Source: Nymphaea colorata
Lineage: Eukaryota; Streptophyta; Magnoliopsida; Nymphaeales; Nymphaeaceae
Assembly (NCBI RefSeq): GCF_008831285.2
Contig: NC_045147.1
Span: 644,001 to 708,000, forward strand
Direction of reading: 5' to 3'
Length of the DNA: 64,000 bases
Part shown: one piece after another, positions 1 to 10,755 of the stretch
Position numbering within the stretch: position 1 is the first letter of the stretch
Layout: each line of letters opens with the position of its first letter
Made by a program: the position numbers and the translations under genes
Notes under the pieces: model-generated
The model's input: the letters and a program-made list of their open reading frames with translations, nothing else
Databases searched by the model: none
What the model was told of the DNA's origin: nothing

Positions 1-58
1 AAGAAAGCATTTTGACATCTCACAGTAAAATATGATCACAACCGTAGTCACAAAAAAC

Positions 59-749
59 CAATGTTCTAAAACGCTAATCGTAAACCGTATCGGTCGGGCT
101 TTAAGATACGCCGTATCGTAACGTATTTGTAACGTATCGTAACCGTATCGTAACCGTATCGTAAATTTTTAAAAAATAATAATAATAAATCAGAAAAAAT
201 TAAAAAAAATCGAAAAATCATAAAAAAAATCAAAATAATTAAAAATAATAAATTCTTCATAGAAAACATGTTTTAGTCTTTTAGATAATGATAGACTTAT
301 TATTTTGCTAAATGCTATAAACTTACGCGTTCACGGTTCATCATTTAGACTTCATAGACATCAAAATTCATAACAATATCATTCTTTTTCATCTTCATCT
401 TCATGGTTTTAAAAAACCCCTTTCCTCCCAATGGGAATCAGCCACCCATGCACAAATTCATGGTTTAATAGATGATTTCACGATGAAAATCGATGATTTG
501 CCTCTAAGGCGGTACAATCTATAGATTAGAAATGAATTAGGGGTGGGTTTTTATAAAAAAAACTCGAAAAAGTGGGGTTCAAGCCCCCTTTTTAGAAATC
601 AGCCCGTATCGTACGATACGGGCCGTATCGCACGTATCGTACGATACACCCCCATTTACGATACAGGGGGTGTTTCGTATCGTATTTTGTAAACGATATG
701 ATACGTATCATACGATACGGCCCCGTATCGTACGATACGTACAACACTG
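59..749 (-). mobile_element. hAT-like non-autonomous DNA transposon, copy 1
   Basis: The left end reads CAATGTTCTAAAACG and the reverse complement of the right end reads CAGTGTTGTACG, so the terminal inverted repeats are short (CA-R-TGTT). The 8-mer caaaaaac sits directly outside both ends (51-58 and 750-757) and is a perfect 8-bp target site duplication, as expected of the hAT superfamily. Both subterminal regions (about 85-165 and 603-740) carry dense GTATCG/CGATAC motifs, and a perfect 14-bp palindrome, GTATCGTACGATAC, occurs at 606, 634 and 725. The interior is AT-rich and has no transposase. Orientation is given relative to copies 2 and 3. It probably lies in the last intron of the minus-strand UQCC1-like gene. 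Family assignment is inferred from TIR and TSD only. Confidence 0.72.
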
Positions 750-1239
750 CAAAAAACACGTTTTTGAAAAAAAAAAGCACTAAAAAGTAAAAACATTAAA
801 ACAAGTGGGATTAAGAAAAACAACAAAAAGATGTGTCTTGTTGAAGAAATGCCAAAATCAAAAAAGCACAAAAAATATGTTCACTTGGCATTTTTTCCAT
901 TTTTATTACTACATTTTTATTTTCATATATTTTGCATTTTATTTTTAGGATCTTTTTCTTTATTATTTTAAAATTTTCCAAGATTTTCGAAATTTTCACG
1001 AGAAAATCAATTTGATTGCATCATACCCAAGAAAAGCCATGCCACTCAAAACCCAAAATGATATGTTTGACAATGATTACAAAGAAATGAACACAGCTAA
1101 ATAAAAATTAAAGTTTTGGTGTGTGAAATAAGAAAGTGAAAATGAAACAGCAGAAAGACTAGATTGCAGAATGCCACCTTATGTAAATTTATGATAAGGA
1201 GTAAGGCCATTCAAACAAAGGTAGATTAGCTTTCCTTAC

Positions 1240-4200
1240 CAGTCATTGACAAGCAAGCAACCTCTCTTCTCACATATCTAGCCATGGCCTGCAAACATAC
1301 AATAAAGATAGAAAAGTTTTCTTTTATCATAAAGCAAAACTAAAATAACAAAATGCAAACTAGAGGCTCACATGGAAAGAAGGAACCATAAATATTAGCA
1401 TTAAGAACATCCGCTACAACAATATCACAAGCTTATACCAATTATTTGTCCAAAAACATGACCGGCAGAACACAATAAGGCATAACAAATGCACCATATA
1501 TATCGAAAGATGAGAACATATAGACAACATATTTTTCTTCTAAAACACAATCAACATTAAGAAGTGGTGCATTAGCAAAACAAAGCAAGCCTTCCAACAT
1601 AAGTGTTCATTTGACCTTTAGAAACACACAAACTCACACACACCCGAAAGGAAGCCAAGTGTACCATGCCTCTCCCATCTTTGCACTATCCTACCTCCCA
1701 CAATTACTCCAACCACAACCACCCCCTATCCATGCCCCAAAAAAAGAAAAGAAGCTGCATACTTTCATATTCCAAGAAAAAGTTGAACCCATAGAAAACA
1801 TCACAAGTGGAAATAAAAGTAAAAATAAGTCACCTGGGCCGAATCAGCCGCAGAACCATTTGGCATTGGCGTACCATCATCAGAGAACACATTCCTGCAG
1901 CAGAATAACATGCTTTAATTGAGCATTCATACAAATGCAAACCAAATGACCAAAGGAACTATTTGAAAATCAAGCTTCTACATAATAAACTTTGAACCAA
2001 AGTGTGCCTAAATAAATATATCCCACTGAGAGCAAGCACATCAAATAAATCCCTAAGCAAATTCTTAACAGAACAACAATCAACAATATGTCTGACCAGA
2101 CATAAACTCAATACAGACAGAATTTCAGAGATGTTACCGCCAAATAGATTTGGGAAGTTCATCATTTGCAGCATCAGGTAGCATTGCAGCATCATACGAC
2201 ACTATATTCCCATAGAATATCTTCTCGAGCTCCTTCATCCACTTTACTAACAAAAGATTCACCTGCCATTAACATTACCAAGTAAAGAAATAATGTAAAC
2301 CCAACTGTGTCAAGACCGACCAATTGAATCCAACTTCCAATAAACCCTTATCCAAGTAAAATCAGAACCAAAGAAATCATTTGCACCACTACTTTTTTCT
2401 CCTCTTTGGTTACAAAAAAATGAAAGCCTTAGGTCTTGTTGAAGTATGTTAGATGGGTCTCGGGACCGGGTCCGGATCCGTATCCGATCCATCTTGTAGC
2501 CCTTGTTGGGCATTATTTAAGTCGTGTAACCCTAATCCTTAAGGTGTGAATGAAAGACTAAGGAGAGAGAGAATCTGGCGGCTAGTGGGCACCGGCTCCT
2601 CCTCATTCGTGGTTTTTTCCCTCTTGTTGAGGGTTTTCCACGTTACATCGTGATCGTTGTTTCTCTTACTCTTCTTGTTTGTGTTTCTAAATGGTATCAG
2701 AGCCAATGAGTTTGGGAAATTTTTAGGGGTTGTGAAGTTCCAACCCTAATATCTCTCACCGCTACCACTGCAGCCGCCGCCGCCACTGCAGCAGTCACCG
2801 CCGCCGCTGCCACCACCGCCGCTGTACCCAATACCACTGTCGTTGTTTCCGCCGCCGCCAGTGTCACCCTTTGCGCCATCGCCATCACAGCCACTCTTGC
2901 GGCGTCGCTCTTGCGCCGTCGCTCTTGCGTTGTTGACCGTCGCCGTCACCGTTGTCCCTTGCACCACTGCCTTTTTGCGCCGTCGTCTTGCTTCCCAGAG
3001 AAGAAGGAAGATATGCGTGCTTAGGCGCTTCCTAGGCTTGCCTCCCCCTATTCACGTCACTTCCTAGGGGTCTTTTGCAAATCCGGTGAAGTGCATCCGC
3101 CTCTTACCTGCAATATATTGCTTGGTTGATCTTTGATTCCATCTTCTTGTTTTTTTGGTGCCCACCATGCAAGAAGAGGTGGCTGGTCCGTGACTTGGTA
3201 GAGGACGTAAAGGAGGAGAGGAGCGTAACTTGAGGATTGCCTCAACGTCCGTCGGCGCTCCGGCGATCGCATCCCCCTTTCCTTACAAAAGGCCGGGGTT
3301 AAATTGGTCTTACGGGTGAAGGCTTTCCTCATCTCGAAGTTGATTTCCTATTCACTTCTATACCTTGATACTTGCTGGGTTTTGTCTCTTGAATCTTGAT
3401 TCCAGCAATGAGAACGTGTGGCGCAACCTCTACCCGTGGGAGATTGCAGCCCGAGAGAGAGAAGGAACTGCTTCCGTCGAGCGACATCGACGATTGTTTC
3501 CCCCAATCGACATTCCGTTCACTCTTGGGGTTGATTGGGAATCCGGTGAAGATATTACCTCTCTCTCTTTATCGTTCCTTTCTAGATAGAACTTGATTTT
3601 TCCCTCGTTCTTGTGATTCTATCCTAGGATATTACTGCCCGTTGGTGCTCTCCGTTGTCACCGGTGCCTCTCTTGTTGTATCGCTGCTCGTGCCTCCTGT
3701 TGGACTATCTGTGATTATAGCAGCTTCTTCATCTATAGACGTGATGGCGGATTGCCGTATGGGAGAGTGGATCATTGACAGTGGCGCTACTCACCACATG
3801 ACCGGCGATCCTAAGGTCTTTCATGGGTATAAGCTTTCATCAGGAAAGGATCGTGTTTCCCTTGTCGATGGTTCATCTATCTCTGTGGCTGAAAAAGAGA
3901 GTCTCCCACTTTTAAACAAGTTTTTAGTCCACAATGCTCTACATGTTCCTCATATTCCCTTGAATCTCTTGTCGGTTAGCAAGATCACAAAGGAGTTAAA
4001 TTGCGAACTTATATTTTCCATTGATCGCTGTGTTATGCAGGACTTGGTGACAGGGAAGAGAATTAGGATTGGTCTAGCTTCTGACGGGCTCTATCGTTTA
4101 CCTATGCGTGCTGCTCAGGCTCTCATGACGGCAGTCAGCCAAGCCACGAAGAATAGAGAGGACTCCCTTCAGTTGCTTCTACGTTGGCATGAGCGCCTTG

Positions 4201-7200
4201 GACACTTGCCTTTTGGCCTTCTTAGACAGTTGTTTCCTGATATATGTTCCAGGTTAGATATGACTATGGTATCTTGTGATATCTGTCACCTGGCCAAACA
4301 TGTTAGGGCTTCATACCCTTTGTCTAGCCATCAGTCTAATGAGGTATTTGCCATGATTCATTCTGATGTGTGGGGGCCTGCAGGGATTCCTTCTTGTCAT
4401 GGTTTTCAATATTTTATCACCTTTATAGATGATTATTCTCGTAACACTATTGTCTACTTGTTGAAAGACCGTAGTGAAGTTCCTACTGTCATAGAGACTT
4501 TCATTGCTTATGTGGAAACTCAATATGGAGCATCTGTTAAGACATTTCGATCTGACAATGCTCGAGAGTATATGTGTCAGTCTGTTGATAGCTTCTTTCG
4601 AAAAAAGGGAATTGTTCATGAGACTTCCTGTAGTTATACCCCTCCTCAAAATGGAGTTGCTGAACGAAAAAATCGTTAGTTATTGAATATGATTCGGGCT
4701 TTTCTTTTTCAACGTCATGTTCCAAAAAAGTATTGGGGGGATGCTGTGCTGACCAGTGCGTATCTTATAAACCGGTTGCCTAGTCGTGTGTTGAATAGGA
4801 AGACGCCTCACTCTTTGTTACCGGGGAGTCGTGAACCTTTCTCTCTTCCACTCAGAGTTTTTGGTTGTGTTTGCTTTATTTACAATCATAGTCCTCACAT
4901 TAAAAAGCTTGATCCAAGATCTATTAAGGGCATTTTTTTTTAGGGTATTCTCCCACTCAAAAAGGGTACAAGTGTCGAGACCCTTACACTGGTCAGGCCT
5001 ATGTTACCAAAGATGTCACTTTCCTTGAACATGTTTCCTATTTTGGTGAGAATCCTCTTCAAAGGGAGTACTCTATGTCACAGGAAGAGTATTCTCGCCG
5101 AGTCAAGAAATTCAGTTTACAGATTTTTTGGACTACAGGCGTGACTCCGTTGGTCCATCTAGTGAGGTGCATGAACAGGAGAAAAATGGTCCATCTAGTG
5201 AGGTGCATGAACGGGAGAAAAATGGAGAGTGTTCCACTGAGGCAGAAGAGAAGTGCAATCATCTATTTGGGCAAGTTTACTCTAGGCGAAGAGTTTGTAC
5301 AGATGAGATGACAGGTGGTGAGAATTCTACTCCAATCCAATTAGTCCTTCCCTGGATGACCCAAGTCGTACGCAGAAGCAACCTGTTGAAGAAGAGATTC
5401 AGACTGTTGCTGCTAGTGAAGAGCTTCTCATCACCCTGCGAAAGGGTGTCAGGTCATGTACTCAACATCCTATTGGTAACTTTGTTTCATATTGTAGATT
5501 GAGCAAGGACTACAAATGCTTTGTATCTTCTCTTTCTTTGACTATGATTCCCAGGAATGTTGTTGAGGCTCAGAGTGATCCTAAGTGGACTTATGCAATG
5601 CAAGAAGAGATGGAAGCCTTGCGAAGAAACATGACATTGGAAGTTGTAAAGATTCCTGAGGCGCCTCACTTGGTTGGATCTAAGTGGGTCTACACCATCA
5701 AGTACAAACCAGATGGGAGTGTTGAAAGATACAAAGCTCGTCTTGTGGCCAAGGGGTTTAGTCAGAAATATGGGATTGATTATTTGGAGACCTTTGCTCC
5801 TGTTGCGAAGATGAAGACTGTCAGAGTCATTATCTCTTTAGCTGTGATGAAGGAGTGGAAGATGTACCAACTTGATGTCAAGAACACATTTCTCAATAGA
5901 GACCTTGAAGAGGAAGTATATATGTGTATGCCACCAGGATATGAGGAACCTGGAAAATGTTGCAAGCTAAGGAAAGCTTTATATGGACTCAAGCAATCTC
6001 CTCGAGCATGGTTTGAATGACTCAGACTTGTCATGAGACAATGTGGATACCATCAAGGGAATGGAGATCATACACTCTTTGTGAAGAGAAATGAGCAAAA
6101 GGTTACTATTTTGTTGGTATATGTTGATATGATTGTCACAGATGATGATGAAGATGAAATAATGAAGTTAAAGAAACTGTTGGCGATCGAGTTTGATCTT
6201 AAAGACCTTGGTAAGTTGAAATACTTCCTTGGCATAGAAATTTCTAAGTCTGGGACTAGCCTTGTGCTAAATCAACGGAAGTACACTCTAGATTTGTTAA
6301 AGGAAACTGGGAAACTATGGTATAGACCAGCTTCTACTCCTCTAGATGCTGGCCATAAGCTAAGTCTTAGAGACAGGGAGCCACTCTGTGAAAAGGCAAA
6401 AAGAAGATATCAATGTCTTGTAGGGAAGTTAATTTATCTTACTCTCACTAGACCTGATATTACCTTTGCTGTGAATGTGATGAGCCAGTTCATGCATGCT
6501 CCCACGGATGCCCACTTGAAGGCTGTTGACAGGATCTTGTGCTACTTGAAGAGGAATCCTGGCAAAGGTCTCTTATATGTCAAGCAAGACACTTTTGGGA
6601 TTGAAGGTTATTCAGATGCAGACTGGGCAGGCTGTATTGACACTAGGAGGTCCACCTCTGGCTATTGTATTTATTTGGGAGGGAATCTCATAGTATGGAG
6701 AAGTAAAAGGCAAGATGTTTGTTCGCGTTCCAGTGCTGAAGCAGAATACAAAGTTGTTGCTATGGGAGTTTCTGAGTTTTTGTGGCTGAAAGTATTGTTG
6801 ACTGATATTGGTATAAAAGTTGAAGAACCAATGAAGATGTATTGCGATAACAAGTCTGCAATTAACTTGGCCAACAACCCCGTACTTCATGACAGAACAA
6901 AGCATGTTGAGATTGACCGGCATTTCATTCGAGAGAGAATTCATGCTAAAGAACTTGTACTTCCTTACATGAGATCTGAAGACCAAACGGCTGATGTTCT
7001 GACGAAGGCTTTATCTTCGACCTCATTTGAGAGAAATGTATCCAAGTTGGGCATGTTTGATATGTATGCCCAACTTGAGGGGGAGTGTTGAAGTATGTTA
7101 GATGGGTCTCGGGACCGGGTCCGGGTCCGGATCCATATCCGATCCATCTTGTAGCCCTTGTTGGGCATTATTTAAGTCGTGTAACCCTAATCCTTAAGGT

Positions 7201-9536
7201 GTGAATGAAAGACTAAGGAGAGAGAGAGTCTGGCGGCTAGTGGGCACCGGCTCCTCCTCATTCGTGGTTTTTTCCTTCTTGTTGAGGGTTTTCCACGTTA
7301 CATCGTGATCGTTGTTTCTCTTACTCTTCTTGTTCGTGTTTCTACAGGTCTAAAATTATCAGATCCTATTAATGTCCTGATTTGTTAAATCTTCTTTCAC
7401 ATGCACGGTCTCATTTAATATGTAGATTCAGCCTTTCAGCTTTTCACTTGAAGGAATAGCTACCATAGATGCATGATGGGGTGAAAAGCAACCTTCTCTC
7501 AACCCCTCATTGATCCAATATCTCATTAAATAACTAAAATTTAAGAATCTGAAAGCCTTAATTACAATTTCTATGAAGTCCATATAAAGTTAAGAAAATG
7601 AAATGTGAACTGAAAGAAACTTTAAGGAATATCCATTTTTTCTGGTATGCATTGACTGTATAAACAATAGCAATCTTAATTCTTAACCAAGAATTATAAA
7701 AAGACCCTAGTCGGGTGCAGCGCCATCTTTCATGAAAAATGAAATTCCATAGAAAACTTACCCCAGCTTTTGAGACTCTCAATTCCAAGTCATGATTGTA
7801 AATTTCATACAGGTACTGTCCAAACTCAGTGCCTTCCTTTCCTTCATCTTTCAAGCGCCTCAAGCAAAGCCACATATGTAGGACAAGTAATGAAAATGTT
7901 GTTTTGAAGGTTTTCTCCAAGTGGAATACTGTGAAAGAGTGTAAAATGGATTTATTTACTGATTAAACAAGAAAAATAGGCTTTCTCTTCGGCAGATAAA
8001 CAACTTGATGTAATTTTTCACAATAAGTATCAAAAATCAAAATACTGGACAGCAAAGACAGTAATGAAACCTTATCATAATAATTAGTTATTGAACACTG
8101 CTGACGCACCATAAACATCGCTTAGAAAAGCATGTCATCTTCAGTAATTCTCAGACTTGCAATATAAGCAATTTCTCACAACATAAGTGAACCTATTGAT
8201 GATTTTTCAAAAAGACACTCTTAGTCTCAGTCCAGTACATGCTTACACAACAGTTGAATATTGCTTCCTTGATTTCAACAATAATAAAATAAGTAAATGC
8301 TATCACAGAAGCAGTAAGTGGGAAAAACTGTAATAGACCGTTTCAACGCATCTTGCAGTTAGTAAAAGTGACACAGATAAAAAATTTTGCCATCACATGC
8401 ACGAAAGTATTGACGCAATAGCTAAGTCAGACAAGAAACTAAACAACGAGAAGATACCATCCATAAAGAATGACATCGAGGGATAAATTAGTGCATTAGC
8501 AGGTGAAAACAACGGTAACTGAAAGTGTTATGATGCTATGTTCTTCTTTAATATCAGACCACAAAACAAATGAAGCTCACCATCGTATATTGAGGCGGAA
8601 TCAACCTGTGAAATGATACGACTATAGAGAACATTTGCTCCTCTAATGTTTGTGCTCTGCTTACTATAGAAGAGTAACAGCTTAAGCATAACCTTTCGGA
8701 AACCTTCGTACTTTGGATCTTCTATCCTAAGAGGTGAATCAGGAGGCAAAGCCAACGAGCAGGGTTTGGACCAGAACCTCCTGTGCAAGCTCACCTGCAA
8801 GCCAACAAAGCTTCAAATTCACCATGGTACTACCAGAAGGTAAAGCACATATGAATCCACCAACCAAACAGGCCCTTCATGCCAGATATAATCAATCTCC
8901 TAAACGCCATTTCCTCGGAGAAAAAAATGAGAAACACCAGAAACCCTAGAAGACCCTGCAACGAGAACTCTCCACCTACTGCGAAGGCAGTTCTCTTATT
9001 CTCCCAGCAATGAAAGGCTTACTTGTAACTAAGACATAATTCTAAACTCCTAGCACTACAAAGGACAGCACACAGTACTCAATTAGCTACAAAAATGGGG
9101 GATCCATGGCAATCAAGCAATCACCACGACCACCATCGCCATACTGTTCAAAATTTCAATGACCAAAACCCCTCAAAAAACCTAGATGCCACAAGGGACA
9201 CTCATCTAAAGAACCCATTTAGGTAGTATATTTCGAGATCGATCTACGAACTAGAAACCAAGGCAAAATATCGAAAAGAACACAACCAAACACAGACAGA
9301 TGAGGAATCGTGGGGGACAAAGTTTTCGGGTTTTCCCTTCCGCTTACCTCCGATTGGCTCGAGGGTCCATGAGAAGCTGGCTCAGTGGCTGTGGCAAACA
9401 ACGAACCCCTGCAGATGTCGCTATGAAGAAGAAAAACAGGGAGAGGAGCGTTGAAGGAAGAAGGTTGGACTCTCGCACTTGCTCGCAGTCCAATCAACGA
9501 CAGGTGGGAAATCGCCCTTCCCCATCTCGACAGCAT
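1240..9536 (-). CDS. UQCC1/CBP3-like ubiquinol-cytochrome c chaperone (3' end probably beyond the left edge)
   Basis: Predicted mitochondrial assembly factor for cytochrome b of respiratory complex III. Coding exons on the minus strand: 9348-9536, 8581-8794, 7762-7928, 2138-2262, 1834-1894 and 1240-1288. All introns are GT-AG and the phases agree, giving about 268 residues. Exon 1 starts [10 protein letters not shown] and is rich in Arg/Ser with few acids, as a mitochondrial presequence should be. Family-typical stretches are [74 protein letters not shown] and [20 protein letters not shown]. Exon 6 ([14 protein letters not shown]) ends at a good donor, G|GTAAGG. Reading on instead meets TAA at 1226-1228 after four more residues, earlier than I recall for plant homologues, so a further exon is probably left of base 1. 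Intron 3 (2263-7761) contains a copia element. Family identity is from memory of plant homologues, not a search. Confidence 0.88.
2437..2691 (+). repeat. 5' LTR of the copia element
   Basis: 255 bp, beginning TGTTGAAGTATG. It matches the 3' LTR except for a 6-bp deletion in the ccgggt repeat near its base 40 and five substitutions, one of which changes the terminal CA to AA. The primer binding site follows immediately. Confidence 0.95.
2692..2704 (+). other. Primer binding site (initiator Met tRNA)
   Basis: TGGTATCAGAGCC directly follows the 5' LTR. It is the standard plant copia primer site, complementary to the 3' end of initiator methionine tRNA. Confidence 0.9.
2705..3641 (+). other. Copia leader without recognisable gag
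   Basis: Where gag should lie there is no long open frame and no CCHC zinc knuckle. The first part (about 2757-2900) is a low-complexity GCC/CCG run that reads as poly-Ala or poly-Gly in several frames. The remainder is unique sequence of unknown origin; the short string aatccggtgaag occurs at both 3074 and 3541. Either gag was deleted and replaced or it has decayed beyond recognition. Confidence 0.6.
3642..7091 (+). pseudogene. Copia pol polyprotein, broken (protease, integrase, RT, RNase H)
   Basis: Protease: DSGATHHM near 3777. The GAG-pre-integrase/HHCC zinc region follows ([18 protein letters not shown]). Integrase core: [15 protein letters not shown] and GVAERKNR supply the D, D and E residues. 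[45 protein letters not shown]. RNase [45 protein letters not shown]. Breaks seen: TAG at 4677-4679 just after the integrase Glu motif; a 9-T run at 4933-4941 that shifts the frame; TGA at 6018-6020 inside RT; and the YVDD box reads YVDM at 6120-6131, so one catalytic Asp is lost. The last frame runs six bases into the 3' LTR. Confidence 0.93.
7077..7085 (+). other. Polypurine tract of the copia element
   Basis: A purine-rich gagggggag run directly precedes the 3' LTR, the expected place for the plus-strand primer. Confidence 0.7.
7086..7346 (+). repeat. 3' LTR of the copia element
   Basis: 261 bp, starts TGTTG and ends TCTACA, followed by the target duplication ggtct. It keeps the ccgggt unit that the 5' LTR lacks. 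Confidence 0.95.
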
Positions 9537-9541
9537 CCCGA

Positions 9542-9542
<1 letters not shown>

Positions 9543-9579
<37 letters not shown>

Positions 9580-9628
9580 GAATACTCTCTCTCCCGAATA
9601 CTCTCTCTCTCTCTCTCTCTCCCGAATA

Positions 9629-9662
<34 letters not shown>
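9543..9662 (+). repeat. (CT)n and (CA)n microsatellite in the 5' leader of the UQCC1-like gene
   Basis: Runs of CT interrupted three times by cccgaata, then a (CA) run. It starts only a few bases upstream of the chaperone ATG (9536), so it lies in that gene's 5' UTR or core promoter; on the transcribed strand it is GA-rich. About 1.1 kb beyond it (9663-10755) holds no gene that I can see. Confidence 0.9.
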
Positions 9663-9663
<1 letters not shown>

Positions 9664-10755
9664 TGTGCCTGCAACCGGCGGGAGGGAACGAAAATGGCCG
9701 ATCAGCTTCAAGGGAGCGTGGCGCGCTACTGAACGTTGAATTACATCTTTTCATTTTAACGAAGTTCTCCGGTTATTTTAGCTGGCCCGAGGGGTGTAGC
9801 GTAAGCTCATTCGTTTTCAAATGGTGTTTGTGTCACGGAATTCATAACCGCTCACAACGCAGTGCGTTATTCTTCTGGATAATAAGATCCCAAAACATAT
9901 TCGTAAATCCTAGGGGCGAGAGAGGGGCACGGAAGGACTTTACGGCCTTTCTTCATCAGGATGGTGGAAAAATAACCACTCACCCCTTAAAAATAAAAAA
10001 CTACATTCAATTTGAAGACGAAGATAGATGTAGGGCTTCAGCGGTTATTATAGTACTCGAAGTTCAATCCCACAGGAATCAGTCCGAATACAATGCAAGC
10101 CAAATATGCATAAGCCATAGGTACATGAATCTTACACTGCTGGGAATGACTAAGTTATTCTACCAAACTGTTGGAACAACAATCTATCATTCTGTTGAAG
10201 AGATTGTGAATCCACAAATGTATATATAAACAGGAAATATATAAGTATAACTAAAAATTAAAAAAAAAAATCTTAAAAAGAAAAAATGAATAGTCTGACA
10301 TGCAGCACTTGTAGGTCGACTAATGAATCGGTTCACCATTAATTAGATTTGAATTCACGGGATCAAGCCAATACTTTGAGCACTTGTAAGAAATGAGAAA
10401 AAAATCATGTAAGGATGAACGAGTAAAACTGACCACGTATGTAAAGTGTGAACTACAAGATCAAGGAGTTAAAAAGACGAAAAGAAATATATATTGATGA
10501 CAACTTTCGTTGGTAACTCATATTTCAACTTACAAAGAGCTTCAACTGAAGAAACCAAAGGACTACAACAAAACTTGAACTGGGAATGAACCCAAACCTC
10601 AGATGAAAGACAAAAAACTTCAATGAAGGATCTGCACCACTTCTGACCATCTTATATGTGAACTTAAGTTTATGATGGGAATAAAACATACATAAGAACC
10701 ATTTAAATTCTGTACAGTAATTCCCATATCATATTTTTCAATTTGATGAAAAGGC

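Larger units (their letters stand above)
2437..7346 (+). mobile_element. Ty1/copia LTR retrotransposon, full-length but defective
   Basis: A 4910-bp element bounded by LTRs (2437-2691 and 7086-7346) and by the 5-bp target duplication ggtct (2432-2436 and 7347-7351). It has a tRNA-iMet-type primer binding site and a purine-rich tract before the 3' LTR. Pol domains run protease, integrase, reverse transcriptase, RNase H, the copia order. It sits in intron 3 of the UQCC1-like gene, in antisense orientation to it. The two LTRs differ by five substitutions and one 6-bp indel (about 2 percent), so insertion is fairly recent. Pol has two in-frame stops, a frameshift and a damaged RT active site, and no gag reading frame is visible, so it cannot move by itself. 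Confidence 0.95.

Noticed and set aside
9300-10229. A 309-codon plus-strand frame across the CT/CA repeat
   Set aside because: It is antisense to exon 1 of the chaperone gene, is mostly Leu-Ser from the microsatellite, and shows no domain.
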